Positions 50,408-58,360 of a DNA stretch of 64,000 bases are shown here, piece after piece. The notes under the pieces were generated by a model. It ran no database searches and was not told where the DNA came from. It worked only from the letters and a program-made list of their open reading frames with translations. Each line of letters begins with the position of its first letter. Position 1 is the first letter of the stretch. Source of the DNA: Pseudomonadota bacterium (GTDB lineage Bacteria > Pseudomonadota > Alphaproteobacteria > Sphingomonadales > Sphingomonadaceae); contig JAFAEG010000018.1 of NCBI GenBank assembly GCA_023424095.1, positions 1-64,000 on the forward strand, written 5' to 3'. Both the position numbers and the translations under genes were made by a program.

Positions 50408-51681
50408 CAGAATCCCCGCTTCAGCATGGCGTGCGCCCCGCGTTCCAGTTCCTCGCGGAATGACGGCGCGGCGATGGCGATCATCCGCCGGACGCGCTCG
50501 CGGACGCCCTGACCCTTGAGCTCGGCGGCCCCATATTCGGTGACGATCAGGTCGGCTTCGGTCCGGGCGGTGGTGACCGGGCCTGACAGGGACAGCACGA
50601 TCCGGCTGGCGCTGCCGCCCTTGGCCGTGGCGGGCAAGGCGATGATCGCGCGGCCGCCGGACGATCGGGCGCCGGCGCGAACATAATCGACCTGGCCACC
50701 AGTCGCGCCGAGATAGCGAGCGCCGGTCTGCTCGGCATTGATCTGACCGGTCAGATCGACCTCGATCGCACTGTTCACCGATACGAGATTCGGGATGGCC
50801 GCCAGCACCGCCTCGCCATGGGTCGTATCGGAACTGCGCAGGCCGAAGGCGGGGTTGCGGTCGGCGAAAGCATAGAGGTCGGGGCTGCCGATCAGCGCGC
50901 CGGTGATGGTCACCCCGCAGTCGCTTGGCTTCATGCTGTTGTCGACCGCGCCGCTCCTCATCAGCTCACCGATGCCATCCCCGATCATCCCCGAATGGAC
51001 GCCAAGACGGCGGCGATCGCCGAGCAGGCGCGCGATCGCCTCGGGCACCGCGCCGATCCCCATCTGCAGCACGGCGCCATCCTCGATGTAGGCGCTGGCG
51101 TGAGCGGCGATGGCCTGTTCGGTCTCGTTCGGCTCGCCGGAGGCGACGCTTATGGGCGGGCGCGAGGTTTCAACAAAGACATCCAGTTCGCTTGGCGAGA
51201 CCATCCGGTCACCGGCGATCCAAGGTATTTGATCATTCACCTCGCCGATCACGATACGGGCGGTGTCGATCATCGCCCCGACATAATCGCCGATCAGGCC
51301 CAGACTGTGCCGACCGTCCGGCCCCGGCGGGCTCAATTGCGCCAGCGCCACGTCGCAGCGGATCGCGCCGCTCTTCAGATGCGCGCCGATCTGGCCGACA
51401 TGGGTTGGAATGACATCTAGCACGCCCGCAGCGGCCAGGCGCGCCAGCGTGCCGATCGCACCCATGGACGAGAAAGCGATATGATCGGCATGGTCTGGCG
51501 CCAGCGTTTCTGAAAAGGCGCTGCCGACGAAGGCGGAGACGCCGCCGAGATCCGCCCGCTGCGCCACCAAGGCTTCAGTCAGGGTTGTCGGCTCGCCGCA
51601 GGCCTGGCCCCAAACGATGCCGTCGCCCGGACGGATCCAGCGCGCCAGATCGAGCGTCTCGACCGCGATGCTTTGGTTCAT
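50407..51681 (-). CDS. Acetyl-CoA hydrolase/4-hydroxybutyrate CoA-transferase family protein
   Basis: A 424-aa family I CoA-transferase-fold protein. Seen: IVIGEVNDQIPWIAGD, GIGAVPEAI, and LGVHSGMIGDGIGELM. In this family the last segment usually reads HTEM or HSEM, with the glutamate that forms the CoA-thioester intermediate. Here it is glycine (G231). The enzyme may therefore use another residue, bind acyl-CoA without transferring CoA, or be a divergent subfamily. ATG 51681 overlaps the SDR stop (ATGA). Confidence 0.82.
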   Translation of the reverse strand: MNQSIAVETLDLARWIRPGDGIVWGQACGEPTTLTEALVAQRADLGGVSAFVGSAFSETLAPDHADHIAFSSMGAIGTLARLAAAGVLDVIPTHVGQIGAHLKSGAIRCDVALAQLSPPGPDGRHSLGLIGDYVGAMIDTARIVIGEVNDQIPWIAGDRMVSPSELDVFVETSRPPISVASGEPNETEQAIAAHASAYIEDGAVLQMGIGAVPEAIARLLGDRRRLGVHSGMIGDGIGELMRSGAVDNSMKPSDCGVTITGALIGSPDLYAFADRNPAFGLRSSDTTHGEAVLAAIPNLVSVNSAIEVDLTGQINAEQTGARYLGATGGQVDYVRAGARSSGGRAIIALPATAKGGSASRIVLSLSGPVTTARTEADLIVTEYGAAELKGQGVRERVRRMIAIAAPSFREELERGAHAMLKRGF

Positions 51682-52541
51682 CGCGGTCCCGCAGGATCGA
51701 AATAATCGGGGCGCGGGATGGTCCACTGGTCGCCCCACAATTGATGGCCGCCATCGACCGTGACCACTTCCCCCGTCATGAAGCGGCTCGTCGGCCCCGC
51801 GAGGAACAGGATCGCGTTCACCGGATCCTCGACCTCACCCATCCGCCGCATCGCATTGGCGTCGGGGAAGCGTGCGCGCGCTTCTTCGGGATAGACGTTC
51901 ATCCCTTCGGTCGAGATCACGCCCGGCGCGACGCAATTGATCCGGATGTCAAGCGGCGCCCACTCGACCGCGACGGTCTTCGACAGATAGATCACGCCGG
52001 CCCGCGCTGCGCAGGTGTGGGCGACGCCGGGCATGCCGCGCGTGATCTGCGCCACGACATTGACGATCACGCCGGGGGCGGCGGCGTCCCGCCAACGCCG
52101 CGCCGCCGCCTGCATCATGTGCCAGGTGCCGTTGAGATTGGTGTCGATGACGGCGCTCCAGCCCTTCACCGAAAAATCGATCGCGGCCTGCGGGAATTGC
52201 CCGCCGGCATTGTTGACCAGAATGTCGAGCCGCCCGAACCGTTCGTAAATGGCATCGAACAGACCGGCGACCGCATCCGGATCGCGGATCGAAACAGGGT
52301 GGATCAGCCGGTCGCAGCCGTAGCGGACGAGGGCCGCATCGGTGGCCGCAAGCTTTTCGGCATTGCGCCCGCACAGGACCAGCTTTGCGCCGAGCCGCGC
52401 GAAGGCATGGGCGGTGGCTCGGCCGATCCCCGATCCGGCGCCGGAGACCAGAACGACCTTCCCGGCGAACAGGCCCTCCGCGAAAGCCAGCGGAAGCGTG
52501 GCCAGCTCCTCGTCGGTGCGCCCGTAGCTCTGCTCGCTCAT
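51678..52541 (-). CDS. Trans-2-enoyl-CoA reductase-like SDR (PECR type)
   Basis: A 287-aa SDR with VSGAGSGIGRATA (about 32-44) and NNAGGQFPQ. At the active site it reads VAHTCAARAGVIYLSK: no YxxxK. This resembles peroxisomal trans-2-enoyl-CoA reductase and dienoyl-CoA reductase, where this position reads HSGAARAGV or similar. It probably reduces a carbon-carbon double bond of an acyl-CoA with NADPH. It overlaps both neighbours by 4 bases. Confidence 0.82.
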   Translation of the reverse strand: MSEQSYGRTDEELATLPLAFAEGLFAGKVVLVSGAGSGIGRATAHAFARLGAKLVLCGRNAEKLAATDAALVRYGCDRLIHPVSIRDPDAVAGLFDAIYERFGRLDILVNNAGGQFPQAAIDFSVKGWSAVIDTNLNGTWHMMQAAARRWRDAAAPGVIVNVVAQITRGMPGVAHTCAARAGVIYLSKTVAVEWAPLDIRINCVAPGVISTEGMNVYPEEARARFPDANAMRRMGEVEDPVNAILFLAGPTSRFMTGEVVTVDGGHQLWGDQWTIPRPDYFDPAGPR

Positions 52542-53413
52542 CGGCCTACCCGTTCCAGCAAGGCCGCGGCGCGCACCAGATGCGGCCGGTCCAGCATTTC
52601 GCCATCGAGTGCAAGCGTGCCCGCCTGCGGTGCGGCGTCGAACAGAGCCACAATTCGCGCGGCGCGAGCGATTTCCTCTTCGCTCGGTGCGAAGGCGCGG
52701 TTGATCGTTTCGACCTGATCCGGGTGAATCGCGATCATACCGGTAAAGCCGGCCCGCCGCGCCGCGCCGGCGATTTGCTCAAGCCCGGCGGGATCGCGGA
52801 AGTCGCCATGCATCGTTTCGATCGCGCTGACTCCAGCGGCGGCCGCGCCGGTCAGGCACAGGCTTCGCGCCAATTGGTAAGTGAAGTCATATTCGCCCGC
52901 GGAATCGCGATTGTGGGTCGCGCCGATCGCGGTGGCGATGTCTTCCGCGCCCCAGGTCAACGCGGAGAGACGCGGCGTGCCGGCATAGCCGCCGATCGCG
53001 AACATCGCGGCCGGGGTCTCGGTCGCCACCACCATCGTGCGGATCGTTTCGAGCGCCAGTCCGGCGGCGGCCTCAAGCGCGCTCAGATAATGGTGGAGCC
53101 GAAGCGCCTCTTCCGGCCCAGCCTTGGGCAACAAGATCCCGTCCGGCCGCCCGGGGACGATCGCCGCGAGATCGAGCAGTGCGTCGCGTGTCGCCAGCGG
53201 ATTGATCCGCACCCACAGCGGCGTCGGGCGGTCACGCTCGCCGAGCCGCGCCGCGACCATCTCACGCGCGGCCGGCTTGGCGGGAGGCGCGACCGCGTCC
53301 TCCAGGTCGAGGATCACGAGGTCGGCATCGCTCGCGCAGGCCTTTTCCATCTTCCGTGCGCTGTCGCCCGGCGCGAACAGCAGCGAGCGGGCGGTGAGCC
53401 TAGAAAGCGACAC
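52538..53413 (-). CDS. CitE/HpcH-like acyl-CoA lyase
   Basis: A 291-aa beta/alpha-barrel protein of the citrate-lyase beta/malyl-CoA lyase family. Seen: LLFAPGDSARKMEKA, DLVILDLEDAVAP (metal-binding acid residues), WVRINPL, TWGAEDIATAIGA and MIAIHPDQVETIN. Such enzymes split or form a C-C bond in acyl-CoAs such as malyl-, citramalyl- or 3-hydroxy-3-methylglutaryl-like CoA. After the carboxylase and hydratase steps, a lyase of this kind could take the place of HMG-CoA lyase. GTG 53413 is the start, overlapping the BKACE stop region by 14 bases. Confidence 0.87.
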   Translation of the reverse strand: MSLSRLTARSLLFAPGDSARKMEKACASDADLVILDLEDAVAPPAKPAAREMVAARLGERDRPTPLWVRINPLATRDALLDLAAIVPGRPDGILLPKAGPEEALRLHHYLSALEAAAGLALETIRTMVVATETPAAMFAIGGYAGTPRLSALTWGAEDIATAIGATHNRDSAGEYDFTYQLARSLCLTGAAAAGVSAIETMHGDFRDPAGLEQIAGAARRAGFTGMIAIHPDQVETINRAFAPSEEEIARAARIVALFDAAPQAGTLALDGEMLDRPHLVRAAALLERVGR

Positions 53414-54326
53414 GATCACCGCCTTTGAGTGACAGGATTTCCCTGGCTTCGTCCGGTGTCGCGACTTCGTGGCCCAGCCCTTCGATGATCTTGCGGACCT
53501 GGAGCACCTGCTCCGCGTTGCTCCGCGCGAGCTGGCCCTTGCTAAGCCACAGGCTGTCTTCCAGCCCGACACGGACATGACCGCCCATCGCGGCCGCCAT
53601 CGCCGCAACCTTCATCTGCGCGGCGCCCGCGCCCAGCACCGACCAACGATATTTGTCGCCGAACAGCCGGTCCGCGGTCCGCTTCATGTGCATCACGTCG
53701 TCGGGATGCGGGCCGATGCCGCCGAGCAGGCCGAACACCGTCTGGATGAACAAGGGTGCCTGGACGAGCCCTTCGGTCCAGAAATAGTGGAGATTGTAGA
53801 GGTGGCTCGTGTCGTAGCACTCGAACTCGTAGCGTGTGCGCGTCTCGTTCAGCGTTTCGAGCGCGTAGCGTATGTCCTTGAAGCTGTTGCGGAAGACGAG
53901 GTCGTGGGAGCCCTCCAGCATCGCTGGCTCCCACTCGTGCTTGAAGTGCTTGTAGCGCTTCAGCATGGGGAACAGGCCGAAGTTCATCGACCCCATGTTG
54001 AGGCTCGCGACTTCGGGCTTCCACACCGCCGCCGGCCGCACCCGTTCCTCCACGCTCATATAGGGCGAACCGCCCGTGGTGAGGTTCACCACCACATCCG
54101 ATCTTTGCTTGATGACGCGCAGGAATGGCTCGAACGCTTCCGGCGACTGGTCGGGCCGCCCATCGAGCGGATTGCGTGCATGCAGGTGGACGATCGCCGC
54201 GCCCGCCTCCGCCGCGCCCAGCGCCGCGTCCGCGATCTCCTCCGCCGTGACCGGCAGGTGCGGCGACATGCTCGGCGTGTGGATCGACCCCGTCACCGCA
54301 CAGCTGATGATGACCTTGGACCGCAC
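53400..54326 (-). CDS. BKACE / 3-keto-5-aminohexanoate cleavage enzyme family (DUF849)
   Basis: A 308-aa barrel enzyme. Seen: the start VIISCAVTGSIHTP, VHLHARNP with the two zinc-binding histidines, FECYDTSHLYNL, and GGHVRVGLEDSLWL with a further zinc ligand Glu. BKACE enzymes condense a beta-keto acid with acetyl-CoA to give acetoacetate plus a new CoA ester. GTG at 54326 is used because AGAGG lies 7 bases upstream and the product then has standard length. First gene of a six-gene leftward operon; the operator at 54362-54378 lies 36 bases upstream. Confidence 0.9.
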   Translation of the reverse strand: MRSKVIISCAVTGSIHTPSMSPHLPVTAEEIADAALGAAEAGAAIVHLHARNPLDGRPDQSPEAFEPFLRVIKQRSDVVVNLTTGGSPYMSVEERVRPAAVWKPEVASLNMGSMNFGLFPMLKRYKHFKHEWEPAMLEGSHDLVFRNSFKDIRYALETLNETRTRYEFECYDTSHLYNLHYFWTEGLVQAPLFIQTVFGLLGGIGPHPDDVMHMKRTADRLFGDKYRWSVLGAGAAQMKVAAMAAAMGGHVRVGLEDSLWLSKGQLARSNAEQVLQVRKIIEGLGHEVATPDEAREILSLKGGDRVAF

Positions 54327-54361
54327 GTCGCACCCTCTTGAAGGATCATATCTCGACCTAT

Positions 54362-54378
54362 AGTGAATGGCATTCATT
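54362..54378. promoter_or_regulatory. TetR-type operator, copy 3
   Basis: AGTGAATGGCATTCATT has near-perfect symmetry and differs from copy 1 (36153-36169) in two bases. It lies in the 84-base divergent promoter between the BKACE operon and the enoyl-CoA hydratase gene. No tetR gene is adjacent, so a repressor encoded elsewhere in the island (35489 or 46553) must act here. Confidence 0.75.
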
Positions 54379-54410
54379 TTTGTGTCAATGCCACGGGAGC
54401 GTGTTGGAAG

Positions 54411-55211
54411 ATGGCTGAGAGACACCTTCTCGCCGAGGTCAGCGACGGGATCGGCACGATGATCCTCAATCGCCCGGCGTCGCTCAATGCGCTTTCCGAC
54501 GAGATGGTCGAGGGCATGATCCATTGGTGCGGGCGGTTTGAAGCGGACCCGTCTGTACGCTGCGTTGTGCTGAAGGGCGCGGGCGAACATTTCCTGTCCG
54601 GCGGGGACATCAAGGAATTCCGTCGCCAGCTGCTGGAGGAGCGCGGCGCCCATCTGGCGGGCATCGAGCGGCGGGTGGTGGACGGCCATCTCGCGATCGC
54701 GAGAATGCGGCGAATGGGGAAGCCGGTCCTTGCCGTCCTGCAAGGCGCGGTGGCGGGCTACGGGATCGGCCTCATGCTGGCCGCCGACCTCGCCATCGCG
54801 GCCGACAACAGCTTTTTCACCATGGCCTATCGCCATATCGGTCTTAGCTCCGACGCAGGCGCAACCTATTTCCTGCCGCGTGTGATCGGGGAGCGCCGCG
54901 CGCTGGAGCTGGCCTTGCTTGGAGACCGCTTCGATGCCGCGCGGGCGCTTGATCTCGGTTTGGTCAACTGGGTCGTTCCCAGCGCAGAGTTGGAGAGCGA
55001 AACGGATCGCATCGCTCGCCGCCTTGCCGATGGTCCGACGGCCGCGCTAGGTGAGGCCAAGCGGCTGCTGCGCAATTCACTCGACACCAGTTGGGATGCC
55101 CAGTCTGCCGACGAGGCCGAAAGCATCGCGCGATTGATGGCGACGAATGACCATCTGGAAGGACTCGACGCGTTTACCGAACGCCGTCCGCCGCGCTTCT
55201 CCGGCAGCTAA
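54411..55211 (+). CDS. Enoyl-CoA hydratase/isomerase
   Basis: A 266-aa crotonase. Seen: LNRPASLNALSD, HFLSGGDIKEFRRQ (oxyanion segment), GAVAGYGIGLMLAADLAIA, and YRHIGLSSDAGATYFLPRVIG, in which the usual Glu residues are not evident (SDAG), as in isomerase-type members. ATG 54411 with GGAAG and GGGAG upstream is preferred to 54363, which lies inside the operator. It is the right-hand end of the catabolic island. Confidence 0.87.
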   Translation: MAERHLLAEVSDGIGTMILNRPASLNALSDEMVEGMIHWCGRFEADPSVRCVVLKGAGEHFLSGGDIKEFRRQLLEERGAHLAGIERRVVDGHLAIARMRRMGKPVLAVLQGAVAGYGIGLMLAADLAIAADNSFFTMAYRHIGLSSDAGATYFLPRVIGERRALELALLGDRFDAARALDLGLVNWVVPSAELESETDRIARRLADGPTAALGEAKRLLRNSLDTSWDAQSADEAESIARLMATNDHLEGLDAFTERRPPRFSGS

Positions 55212-55693
55212 AGCGTGAAATCCAGGGACGTTCACGCAAAGCGCATCTGCAAGGCCGGCAACCGGTCATCAAACTGTCGGTGTGCACCAAGAGTAAGGTG
55301 CGTAACAGACTGGCTCCACCGCCACCCACCCGCCTAACTCTGCTCCCGCCGCCGGGCGGCGAGCCGGAATGGCGCGGAACCGCGGTGTTTCCGCTCCCGA
55401 AACCGTGTCTCGCCCTGCTTGAATACCGTCGCCGGGAGACATTCCTGCGCCGTTTCCGGCCCCGGTCTCTGGCGTGACCGAGCCACGCACCGTTTCAGTC
55501 TCGACCTGCTATTCCTGTTATCGCTTTAATCGAGGCGACGATGCGGGCGCGCGACCGCGCGGTTGAACCAGAAACCATCGGGTTTCCGCCACTTTCTTGG
55601 GCAATCGGCTCAGCACGACGCAAAAAATAACAGGCCGGGAACAGGCGATAAAGTCGGCCGATCAGGCCGCTAAATGAGCCTTAACAGGCTGTA
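55212..55693. other. Intergenic region at island/mobile-module boundary
   Basis: A 482-base region between the last catabolic gene and the convergent recombinase gene. It holds the right copy of the dispersed repeat (55308-55424) and, near the recombinase stop, several AACAGGC words (55630-55685) plus an inverted CCTGTTAT/ATAACAGG pair (near 55515 and 55627). These could mark a recombination site but are not proven. No convincing coding sequence. Confidence 0.45.
55308..55424. repeat. Dispersed ~115-bp repeat, right copy
   Basis: GACTGGCTCCACCGCCACCC onwards aligns with 20733-20848; see the left copy for details. Same orientation at both ends of the 34-kb catabolic island. Confidence 0.6.
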
Positions 55694-57286
55694 TCAGGCC
55701 CTGCCGCTTTCAGACCCGAACAACCGACGCTGCTCATGCCAGTCCAACGGCAGGGGCGCCGAGAGCAGCGACGCCAGGGTAAGCCCCGCCGGCTGCCGGC
55801 CTTCGAGGATCATGTTCTGAATGTCGGGCGCGAGGAAAGCGAGCCCCGAGAGCTTGCGAAGATAGGGGTCGGCAATTCCTTTGGCGTCGTCGATGGACGC
55901 CCGGGCATCCATCATGTCGATACCGTGCCTGTCCAGTTCCGCGTGGGCGCGCCGCAGGCCGGCGATCAAGGCGCGATCCGGCCGCGACTTGCGGACGCCG
56001 GCGCCCGGGTCGACCAGCCACGTCCTTCCGCCGCGCGTGCGAAGCTCCAGCGGCGATCGAAGCTGGAGGATGGAATCAACAACGGCGCAGCTGTCGGGTG
56101 CTTCCACTCGGGCAGCCCAGTCTTCGAGGGGAGGCGTCTCGATATCGATTATGATCCATTCACGATGAAGCTGGATGCGCTTCACGAACGACAGGAGGTC
56201 AGCAAGCAGCGCCTCCCGTCTTCCGGACCAGCGGCGCAGCCGTTCCAGCAGGGCTTCCTCGAGCGGGGCGGCGGAGACGCGCGACAGCATATCGCCCTGA
56301 ACGGAGCCGCCCGTCAGCAGAGGGGCCGACACGTAGTATAGATAATGCCTGCCGTGGCGGTTGCGGGAGTGGGTCGGGGACATGCGATTGCCGTCGGCGT
56401 CGAACAGCAGCCCGACAAGCGGTGCCCGGCGGATGGTGCGCGCGCCGCGCGTGACCGCATTACTTGCGAGGCGCGCCTGCACCGCGTCGAACAGCGCCGA
56501 GTCGATGATGGCGGGATGCTGGCCCGGATGACTTTTGCCCTTGTGGACGATCTCGCCGAGATAGAGCCGGTTGCGCAAAAGGTGGAACAGGGCGCCGCGG
56601 CTGAACGGCACGCCGCCCCGCGTCCGGCCACTAGCGGCGGTCCATCGCTTGGTGACGACGCGCTCGGCGGCAAGCGCCCGGACAAGAGCGTTCACCGAGC
56701 CCAGTTCCAGGAAGCGGGCAAAGATGGCGCGGACCAGCTCCGCCTCGGACTGGACGACGACGAGGGTGCGATCCCTCGGCTCGTAGCCGAGCGCCGGCGT
56801 TCCCCCCATCCACATGCCCCTGGCCTTGGACGCGGCGATCTTGTCCCTGATGCGCTCGCCGGTAACCTCGCGCTCGAACTGGGCAAAAGAGAGCAGCACA
56901 TTGAGGGTCAGGCGCCCCATTGAGGAGGTGGTGTTGAACGCCTGCGTCACGGACACGAACGAGACGCCGTGCCGGTCGAACAGCTCCACCATCTTCGCGA
57001 AGTCGGCAAGGCTGCGGGTGAGCCGGTCGACCTTATAGACGACGATAATGTCGACCTTGCCCGCCGCGATGTCCGCCAGCAGGCGGGCGAGGCCCGGCCG
57101 GTCCATCGTGCCGCCCGACCAGCCGCCGTCGTCATAGGCGGTGCGGATCACGGTCCAGCGCTCGCCCTTCTGGGAGGCGATGTAAGCCTCGCACGCCTCG
57201 CGCTGCGCATCGAGGCTGTTGAAAGACTGATCGAGCCCCTCCTCCGTGCTTTTGCGCGTGTAGATCGCGCAGCGCAGCCTGATCAT
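55694..57286 (-). CDS. Large serine recombinase
   Basis: A 530-aa site-specific recombinase. The resolvase domain (1 to about 150) has AIYTRKSTEEG with nucleophile Ser13, VYKVDRLTRSLADF and FEREVTGERIRDKI. The recombinase and zinc-ribbon-like regions follow (about 160-330: LGYEP, LYLGEIVHKGKSHPGQHPAI). Such proteins integrate and excise phages or islands. It overlaps the DUF2924 gene by 4 bases. This trio (DUF3489-DUF2924-recombinase) recurs in alphaproteobacteria. No second DNA end or att pair could be defined in the window. Confidence 0.93.
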   Translation of the reverse strand: MIRLRCAIYTRKSTEEGLDQSFNSLDAQREACEAYIASQKGERWTVIRTAYDDGGWSGGTMDRPGLARLLADIAAGKVDIIVVYKVDRLTRSLADFAKMVELFDRHGVSFVSVTQAFNTTSSMGRLTLNVLLSFAQFEREVTGERIRDKIAASKARGMWMGGTPALGYEPRDRTLVVVQSEAELVRAIFARFLELGSVNALVRALAAERVVTKRWTAASGRTRGGVPFSRGALFHLLRNRLYLGEIVHKGKSHPGQHPAIIDSALFDAVQARLASNAVTRGARTIRRAPLVGLLFDADGNRMSPTHSRNRHGRHYLYYVSAPLLTGGSVQGDMLSRVSAAPLEEALLERLRRWSGRREALLADLLSFVKRIQLHREWIIIDIETPPLEDWAARVEAPDSCAVVDSILQLRSPLELRTRGGRTWLVDPGAGVRKSRPDRALIAGLRRAHAELDRHGIDMMDARASIDDAKGIADPYLRKLSGLAFLAPDIQNMILEGRQPAGLTLASLLSAPLPLDWHEQRRLFGSESGRA

Positions 57287-57663
57287 GCCTCAACCCTGAG
57301 GCCGAAGAAGCGGGGACCGTTCCAGCGCGTACCGGTGATGGCCCTCGCAATCTCCGACAGGCTCTTCCAGTGCCGCCCGGCATAGACAAAGCCGTCAGTC
57401 ACGGCCTCCACCTCGTGCCGGACACCCTTCCACTCCCGCGCGATCAGCGAGCCAGGGTTGAGGCGGGTCTCGCGCGCCGCCGCACTGCCGCGCAAGAGGC
57501 GTCGGGTCGCCCGGTCAAGACCGCCTTCCAGCCCTGCCTGTATGCGCCAGGCCAGAACACGGCGGAGCAGGTCGGCCGAGCGAAGCCGGGGCGGCGCGCC
57601 ATAGCGCCGCCCCCATTCCTCGCGGAGCTCATTCAGCGACGCGGTCTCCAGCGTCGCGATCAA
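57283..57663 (-). CDS. DUF2924 family protein
   Basis: A 126-aa basic protein: LNELREEWGRRYGAPP, then LLRRVLAWRIQAGLEGGL, LNPGSLIAREWKGVRHEVEAV and a DGFVYAGRHWKSLSEIARAIT segment with GTRWNGPRFFGL. This matches the DUF2924 pattern found next to serine recombinases in mobile regions. The start is probably a TTG at 57663 overlapping the DUF3489 stop (TTGA); no ATG fits. The C-terminal RSLSEIA/WNGxxFFGL part looks like a small DNA-binding module, so a recombination accessory role is possible. Confidence 0.8.
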   Translation of the reverse strand: MIATLETASLNELREEWGRRYGAPPRLRSADLLRRVLAWRIQAGLEGGLDRATRRLLRGSAAARETRLNPGSLIAREWKGVRHEVEAVTDGFVYAGRHWKSLSEIARAITGTRWNGPRFFGLRVEA

Positions 57664-57965
57664 CCCGGTGACGCCACGTCCGCCGCGCCGATGCGATAGA
57701 CGCGGCCCGCATCGGTCTTCTCCGACGAGACCGACTTGCCGAGCTTCTTCTTCACCGTCCCGGCAAGAAACCCGCGCACCGAATGCGCCTGCCAGCCGGT
57801 CGCTGCCATCATCGCGTCGATCGTCGCGCCGCCGGGGCGGGTCAGCAAGGCGATCACCGTGTCGGACTTGGTGGTCTTCACGGCCGGGATCGAGCTGCCG
57901 CCAATCGGCTTCGCGGACTTGCGGCCCTTCACCGGCGCCTGCTTGATGGTCTCGGTGTTCGTCAT
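57660..57965 (-). CDS. DUF3489 family small protein
   Basis: A 101-aa lysine-rich protein: TKSDTVIALLTRPGGATIDAMM, then ATGWQAHSVRGFLAGTVKKKLG, the winged-helix-like DUF3489 repeat. ATG 57965 has GAAGGAGG 5 bases upstream. First gene of the leftward recombinase operon; probably a regulator or accessory DNA-binding protein. Confidence 0.85.
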   Translation of the reverse strand: MTNTETIKQAPVKGRKSAKPIGGSSIPAVKTTKSDTVIALLTRPGGATIDAMMAATGWQAHSVRGFLAGTVKKKLGKSVSSEKTDAGRVYRIGAADVASPG

Positions 57966-58360
57966 GTCTGCCTCCTTCGTGCGGCGGGATCGCCGCACTG
58001 CCGCAGGCCCCGACGACGCAGGCGTGGCGGGGATGCCGCGGGAGCCTGGGGCCCCGGGGGCAGGAGGACACACGCTCTGCTGGCGGGCGAAGTCCAGTCC
58101 TTTCCGTGAAGCTCTCACAACTTTTGGGGTGTGGCCTTGCGAGTGCCGCTACGTACGTATCGTCTGCTTTGCGCCCTTCGCTGCCCTTCGCGGCGTGCTG
58201 ATCGAACGTCGGCTAAGCGCAAAATAGTGCATTCGGGCTTGAATTCGTGTAACTCGAAAAGCGGCCACCCGGACGGAGCGGGAACAACTCCCGTGTCATC
58301 CTGACTATACAATATCCGGCGAAACTGGAGTAGGTTAGCCTAGCCTTGGAGGGGGCAGGA
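57966..58360. other. Divergent promoter region between recombinase operon and SIR2 operon
   Basis: A 395-base non-coding stretch. It contains a GC-rich self-complementary patch (CCTGGGGCCCCGGGGGCAGG near 58045), the palindrome TACGTACGTA near 58150 and a possible -10 element TATACAAT at 58306-58313 on the plus strand, 48 bases before the SIR2 gene. Composition near 58215-58320 is more AT-rich than its surroundings. No open frame that looks coding. Confidence 0.4.

Noticed and set aside
47203..54411. Apparent shared N-terminal peptide MNxIHF in readings from 47203, 54363 and the long reading of the BKACE frame
   Set aside because: It is translation of the operator sequence itself, not protein homology; better starts with ribosome binding sites lie inside.
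55269..55490. Minus-strand 73-codon frame, and the similar one at 20601-20846, as small genes
   Set aside because: Similarity follows the dispersed repeat at DNA level; no ribosome binding site or conserved start, so they are annotated as a repeat.
55500..55690. Possible tRNA or att site beside the recombinase
   Set aside because: No cloverleaf could be folded and only short repeated words (AACAGGC) are present, too little to define an att core.
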